Shown here in pieces: positions 58,700-64,000 of a stretch of DNA of 64,000 bases. Position 1 is the first letter of the stretch, and every line of letters starts with the position of its first letter. This stretch comes from Panulirus ornatus (lineage: Eukaryota > Arthropoda > Malacostraca > Decapoda > Palinuridae). The stretch is from the NCBI RefSeq assembly GCF_036320965.1, contig NC_092264.1:19353585-19417584 (forward strand), written 5' to 3'. The position numbers were made by a program, and so were the translations under genes. Under the pieces are notes generated by a model that did no database searches, was not told the origin of the DNA, and was given only the letters and a program-made list of their open reading frames with translations.

Positions 58700-59440
58700 A
58701 CTCAAATTCAGCTTGCACAAATGTAAAACAATGAGGATGGTATAAAGTGAGAGGCCTCAGTATGATTAATGTTTAGCAGGAAATTGTGATATAGCCTTGG
58801 AAGGCGACATCATCCCTAATCTGTTGCCAGATTTCCATACAGTATTAGGAGCATAGTCTGACAAACTGTTTGCTGGCAAATATTAGCAGAGCTTTCAAGT
58901 ATATGGAGAAGGAAATTTTTAGCAAGCTGTTTATATCCTACATTAGGCCAAAACTAGAATATACTTCTCAGGTTTGGTCATGGCATCTAATGAAGCACAA
59001 AGAGCTAACAGATAAGGCCCAGAGGAGGGCAACAAAGGTGATACCAGAATTAAGATAACCAGGTTAAAGAGTGAGGCTAGGGGTTTTAATTCCATCTTTG
59101 GAAGAGAGAAGAGCGAGGGGTGACCTGATTTCAACCTTTTTAGTTATAAAATGGATTGATGATGTGGACAATGAACAGTTCTTCAAGAGATATAAGAGGT
59201 AGATAGACCAGAGAACATGAACATGGAATTAAGGAGAAAACATGTAAAAAAAATGTAAAGTACTTTTTTAGTATCAGAGTATTGGATGAATGAAAGATGA
59301 CTGAAGACATGGTAAATGCAGACAGTATATATAGATTTAGGAAGTTATATGATAATAGAAAATGATGAAGAGATGGGGCCCCACAAGTGTAAAACTCCCT
59401 CCCCATGCAGTCAGAATAGGTAATCACGCATGTGAGCACA
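58700..59440 (+). pseudogene. CR1-like LINE C-terminal fragment
   Basis: A 62-codon open stretch at 58870-59058 reads LLANISRAFKYMEKEIFSKL, SYIRPKLEYTSQVW, MKHKELTDKAQRRATKVIPE. Preceding text (KCKTMRMV-like, 58715) and following text (LEERRARGDLIST-like, 59095) extend the match, and the tail motif gtgtaaaactccctccccat occurs at 59388. Other stops break it. Confidence 0.8.
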
Positions 59441-60240
59441 CTCATGCATGCAGTAGACAAACTACAAAGTTGGTTTCATACATGATTCATGAAGTTCAAC
59501 CTAAGTAAATAAGGATGAGTCATAGCAAAAGAAGGCCTGAGTATCATAAATCAAGATATAAAGTGCTAGAATCTTTGTGGGAAAGAGAATTGGGTTTGAC
59601 ATCATCCCTAACCCATTGCCAGAGTCCTACCTAAGGAGGGAAGTTAAGGAGACTTAACTGTCTTCTTGCAAACATTTTTAGTGCATTCAGGTTCCTGGAT
59701 AAGGAAAAATTTAGTAAGCTGTTCACATCCTACATGAGGCCAGTACCAGAATATGCTTTTCAAGCTTGGTCACTTCACCTAAAGAAGCACAAAGAGTTCA
59801 GAGAAAAGGACTGAGGAGGGCAACAAAGATCATTCCAGAATTAAAGCAGCAGGCTTTCAGGGGAAAGATTGAGGCCTTAGATTTGCCCATCAGGAAATGC
59901 AGAAGTCTGAGTGGTGACCTGAACTCAACCTATAGATTTTTAAACCAGACTGATGACCTGAGCAGTATATAGTTCTTCACAAGATGTAGGGCTAGAACAA
60001 TCAAACGCTAGAGTATGAAATTAAGCAAGAAACTTGTTAAAAAAGATGTAAAGAAGTACTCTTATGGTATGAGAGTGATGGCTGAATGAAATATACTTCA
60101 TGAGGATATAGTAACTGCAGAAGTTTAAAAAGTTATGTATTTGTACAGTACAAATAGGTGCAATGCAAATAGGTAATTACTTTCAGGCAAACACACATTC
60201 ATGCTCTAATGCACAGTACAAATAGTTCCTGGCTTAGACA
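59441..60240 (+). pseudogene. CR1-like LINE C-terminal fragment, second copy
   Basis: Reads FSKLFTSYMRPVPEYAFQAW-like text at 59700-59770, KGLRRATKIIPELKQQAF (59800), SGDLNSTYRFLNQTDDLSSI to 59970. Same family and same strand as the copy just upstream, but with different truncation, so it is a separate insertion. Confidence 0.75.
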
Positions 60241-60329
60241 AGAGGTAGAATGAAGGATGAGTTATCACAGAACATAATTTTAAGGATATCATTTGAAGTT
60301 TCTAAGAAACAGCATCAGATGGAATCAAT

Positions 60330-61880
60330 TACCTATTTGTACAATATAGGGAGGGATTTTAGCCTCATGGGGGCCCCCATAACTTGACTATTGTCTACCA
60401 TCATAGAACTATGTATATTTTTGTATGCTGCCCACATTTCTCCATCCTCTTTTATTTCATTCCATCTTTCCCCTTTTGGATGCTATTAAATACTTTTCAC
60501 ATTTTTTTTTGACAGGTTTTCTTTGTGATTTCATGCTCTGCCCTCTGGTTGTTCAGTCCTTAACATTTCTCGAAGAACTGTTTACTGTTTACATCATCAA
60601 TATCTTCTGAAAACTTTAAAGGCTGTAATCAGGTCACTCCTCACTTTTATCTCATCCCTTCCATGGCGGGCAAATTTAAGGCCTCTAGCCTTTCCCCATA
60701 ACTTGGCTTTCTTAATTCTGGTAGTATCTTTGTTGCTATCCTCTGGAACTTCTCCATCTGCTCTTTATGCTTTTTAAGGTGTGATAACCAAACCTGAGCA
60801 GCATATTATGGTTTTGGCCTTATGTAAGATGTGAACAGTGTATTGAATATCTTATTCATGAAGCTGAATGCATTTCTAATGTTTGCCAGCAGTTAGTTAG
60901 TCTACTTAATCAGTATCTGATGGTGAGATTCTGACACCAGGCTAGGAACAATGTCTACTCCTAAGTCTCTATCACACACAGATTCCTATGCCTTTTTTTC
61001 TCCCAGATGATATTCATATTGGGGCCTTTCACAGTGAGCCATCCTTATTACTTTACACCTACTCACTTTTAACATCACCAACCATGTATCAAACCAACTT
61101 TGGAGTCTGTCAAAGTTTCACTTCCCTCAGGACTCTTGTAACATTTACAGACATATTCAGATAGGAGTCCATTCCTTCTTGCAAGTCATTCACATAGATC
61201 AAAAAGAGTAATGATCTCAGAAGAGTACCCATTGCTTTCCACCCATGGTCTCAACCCATTCTGAGAAAGCTCTTCTGGCATGTATCCTTTGTTCCCTTCC
61301 ACCAAGATAATCTTCTGTCTATCTCAGAGAAATCTTCCCCTTATTCCTGCCAGGAGATCCATCTTTTAATCAGCCTCCCATGCTGTACAATTCCAAATAT
61401 TTTCTGGCAGTCCAGGTACAAACAATCCACCCAGCCTTCTCTTTTGTCAAGATGTGACCTCACTCTATCATAGAAATCTGAGATGTTTGTTAAGCAAGAC
61501 CTTTCCATAAAACCATGTTATCTCTCACTAAGGTAATTTCTCCTGTGCAGGAAATCATCCATTTGCTTTCTGATTATCTTTTCTAGTGTCTTATAAACCA
61601 CACTCGTCAGGGGGACCAATATGTAGAACAAAACCCCTTCCTGGTCTTCTTTCATATGTACAGGTATGATGTTTACTCTTTTCCATTCTCTTGGCACTTT
61701 GCCTCTCTCTAGCAGTATCTTGAATAGTATTATAAGAGGTTTGTCAAGTGTGCCTTCACACATCTCCAGCTCATGTAGTTAAAGCCCCTTAGTTTTCTGT
61801 TAATGTTTTTCTTGATATCTCATTGCTTTTTAAGACCTCTTCCCCATTCCATATCACTGGTGATGGGCTGTAGTGTCTTC
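60330..61880 (-). pseudogene. CR1-like LINE copy, antisense, reverse transcriptase
   Basis: Minus-strand order from 61880: SPSPVIWNGEEVLKS (linker, compare 40090), after a stop LILFKILLERGKVPREWKRV (61720-61660), YKTLEKIIRKQMDDFLHRRN (61590), degraded LDCQKIFGIVQHGRL (61400), LLFLIYVNDLQEG (61190), PKPxYAAQVWLSHLKKHKEQ-like (60790), ending with the tail at about 60345-60380. Numerous stops and indels. Confidence 0.78.
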
Positions 61881-62400
61881 TGCTATGAAAATCCTTTTGA
61901 TATCATATATTATCATGTACAATTTTCTCTGCATTCACCAAGTCCTGAGTGGATCTGTTCCATTTATCCACCTGTCTTATACTATAAAAGTGTATCTTTA
62001 CATCACTACTTACAAATTTCTTATTCAATCTCATGTTATGTCCTCTAATTGTACGTGTGTGCATGTGCATGTACTTAACCCTTTGTGCTGCATGAGGAGG
62101 GAGTTTTACACTTGCAGGGCTCCATCTCTTGAACATTCTTCACTGTCATACAACTTCTTAAACTTGTGTGTCCTGTCTGCAGAAACACTTCTTTAATCTT
62201 TTTTAACAAGTTTCATGCTTAATTTTGCATTATATCATCTGGTTGCTTCAATGCTACATCTCTCAGAGAACTGTTTGCTTTCCACATCATCGTTCTGTTT
62301 TAAAACTTAAGAGTTGGTTTCAAGTCAATTTTAAATCTAGCCTTTCCCTGTAATTTTTTTTCATACTTGATCACCATTTTTTATAATAGCAACATAGTAC
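61881..62400 (-). pseudogene. CR1-like LINE 3' fragment, antisense
   Basis: The minus strand reads CSRDGALQV-like text (62110-62130), with the tail motif complement gggagttttacacttgcagg at 62100, preceded by degraded FKKLYDSEE and KQFSERC sequence (62140-62290). A second C-terminal segment, NMRLNKKFVSSDVKIHFYSI and VDKWNRSTQDLVNAEKIV, lies at 61910-62035. At least two stacked copies are involved. Confidence 0.65.
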
Positions 62401-62419
62401 CTAGAACAGATGAAAAAAG

Positions 62420-62905
62420 GCTGCATAACTCATCCATGCTCTAGCTGTAATTTGTAGTGCACCAAACCACAGCTCCCTTTCCACAACCAGGTTCCACAGA
62501 ACATTTCATGATTTATCTCGGCCACTTCACATACCCTGGTTCAGTTCATTGACAGCATGTTGGCCCCTGTATACTATATCATTCCAGTTCACTCTATCCT
62601 GTGCATGACTTTTGCCCTTCTGCATGTTCACACCCTGAGCACTCAAAATCTTTTTCATCCCATCCTTCCATCTCCATTTTAGTGTCCCCCTTCATCTTGT
62701 TCCCTCCATTTATAATGAATATATCCTTTTTGTCAACCTTTCCGTACTCATTCTCTCTATTTGTCCAAACCATTTCAGCACACCTTCTTTAGTTCTCTCA
62801 ACCACGTTCTTTTTATTACCACACCTCTCTCTTGCCCTTTATTACTTAGTTGATCAAACCACCTCACACCACATATTGTCCTCAATCATTTCATTTCTAA
62901 CTAAA
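62420..62905 (-). pseudogene. RTE LINE 3' fragment, antisense
   Basis: The + strand text ccacagctccctttccacaa, gacagcatgttggcccctgt, actcaaaatctttttcatcc and caaaccacctcacaccacat matches the antisense of the RTE C-terminus and 3' UTR seen at 35165-35600 and 50640-51070. 5'-truncated, diverged. Confidence 0.82.
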
Positions 62906-62914
62906 CACCACTCA

Positions 62915-63153
62915 TTTTTTTTTAGTACCATCTTTGTTACCCTCCTATGGACCTTCTTTAGTAGCTCTTTGTGCTTCTTTAGGTGAGGTCACCACACTTG
63001 AGAAGCATACTCTAGTTTTGGCATTATGTAGAACAGGAACAGCTTTTACTTGAAAGCTATTTTGATATTTGCCAGAAGACAGGTTGTCTCATTCATTATT
63101 CTCCCAATGTGGGACTGTGGCAACAGGTTAGGGATGATGTCACCTCCTAGGTC

Positions 63154-63238
<85 letters not shown>

Positions 63239-63315
63239 CAATCTTGAAGCTTATTTCTTGCCAGATGATAATCATATTGAAGCCTTCTTTCACTCTCTCC
63301 TATCTTATTATTTGA
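62915..63315 (-). pseudogene. CR1-like LINE C-terminal fragment, antisense, with (CA)n
   Basis: The complement of 62930-63060 reads LYIMPKLEYASQVWxPHLKKHKEL-like text, matching 58940-58990. A (CA)n tract interrupts it at 63160-63240. Confidence 0.7.
63160..63240. repeat. (CA)n microsatellite
   Basis: About 40 CA dinucleotides with one AA interruption near 63222. Confidence 0.97.
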
Positions 63316-64000
63316 GTGTTCAAATTACAGTGGCATAAGTTGAGTATTCCATTGAAATTATATGGGAGAGTATTGACTGAGAGGGTAAAGGCATGTACAG
63401 AGTATCAGAATAGGAAAGAGCTGTGTAGTTTCAGAAATGGTAGAGGATGTGTGGATCAGGTGTTTGCTTTGAAGAATGTACGTGAGAAATACTTAGAAAA
63501 ACAGATGGATTTGTATGTAGCATTTATGGATCTGGAGAAGGCATATGATAGGGTAGATAGAGATGCTTTATGGAAGGTATTAAGAGTATATGGTGTGGGA
63601 GGTAAGTTGCTAGTAGCAGTGAAAAGTTTTTACCAAAGATGTAATGCATGTGTGCGAGTAGGAAGAGAGGAAAGTGATTGGTTCTCAGTGAATGTCGGTT
63701 TGCGGCAGGGGTGCTTGATGTCTCTATGGTTGTTTAATTTGCTTATGGATAGGATGGTTAGGGAGGTGAATGCTAGAGTTTTGGAGAAAGGGGCAAGTAT
63801 GCAGTCTGTTATGGATGAGAGGGCTTGGGAAGTGAGTGAGTTGTTCACTGATGATACAGCACTGGTGGCTGATTTGGGTGAGAAACTGCTGAAGTTGGTG
63901 ACTGAATTTGGTAAAGTGTGTGAAAGAAGAAAGTTTAGAGTAAATGTGAATAAGAGTAATGTTATTAGGTTCAGTAGGGTTGAGGGACAAGTTGATTGGG
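63316..64000 (+). pseudogene. RTE LINE copy H, reverse transcriptase, runs off the window
   Basis: Begins at tgagtgttcaaattacag (SNYSGI), then LYGRVLTERVKACTEYQ-like, FRNGRGCVDQVFALKNV (63430), YVAFMDLEKAYDRVDRDALW (63510), VGLRQGCLMSLWLFN (two changes from the young copies, V to L and P to L), LFTDDTALVADL (63840, FADD changed to FTDD) and NVNKSNVIRFSRVEGQVDW at the end. A 6-base deletion relative to other copies precedes FTDD. Intermediate in age. Confidence 0.85.

Overview
This is an intron-rich, repeat-dominated eukaryotic window. It is most likely from a decapod crustacean. That assignment is inference, resting on the combination of an RTE-type LINE, a CR1/Jockey-like LINE, Penelope-like sequence, SINEs and very long mini- and microsatellites, plus an arthropod-type ClC-2 chloride channel gene. 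Nothing bacterial (operons, ribosome binding sites, CRISPR) is present.

The one host gene I can support is on the + strand: the N-terminal part of a ClC-2 type voltage-gated chloride channel (Drosophila ClC-a family). Four short exons are recognisable: 27016-27115, 37711-37884, 46074-46202 and a 36-base candidate at 58022-58057. Every junction between them is phase 1, so the reading frame joins through all four. The introns are about 10.6, 8.2 and 11.8 kb and are mostly mobile elements and tandem arrays. Exons before 27016 and after 58057 were not found.

Region by region. 1-27 kb: eight sizeable tandem arrays with units of 18 to 45 bp, separated by apparently unique DNA, plus antisense Jockey/CR1 LINE fragments at 9.65-11.77 kb, an old RTE fragment at 17.8 kb and a near-complete but broken antisense RTE LINE at 21.3-24.4 kb. 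27.1-37.7 kb (intron 1): a donor-side tandem array, a Jockey reverse-transcriptase fragment, a Penelope-like element with GIY-YIG domain, a SINE, then stacked RTE copies separated by (TA)n tracts. 37.9-46.1 kb (intron 2): a CR1-like LINE interrupted by a young RTE copy with a clear target-site duplication and an open frame of about 790 codons, a tRNA-derived SINE, and a 1.7 kb array that runs directly into the exon's splice acceptor. 46.2-58.0 kb (intron 3): degenerate RTE copies on both strands and a Tigger-like DNA transposon carrying a long nested inverted repeat. 58-64 kb: several old CR1-like and RTE fragments on both strands.

The most interesting feature is the link between tandem arrays and splice sites. 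The array at 44.3-46.07 kb repeats an acceptor-like CAG about 60 times and its last unit supplies the real acceptor. The array at 27.1-27.4 kb starts exactly at a splice donor and repeats a donor-like motif. Minisatellites make up roughly 13.7 kb, about a fifth of the window. Functional claims about transposons concern decayed copies except the RTE copy at 40.1-42.7 kb.
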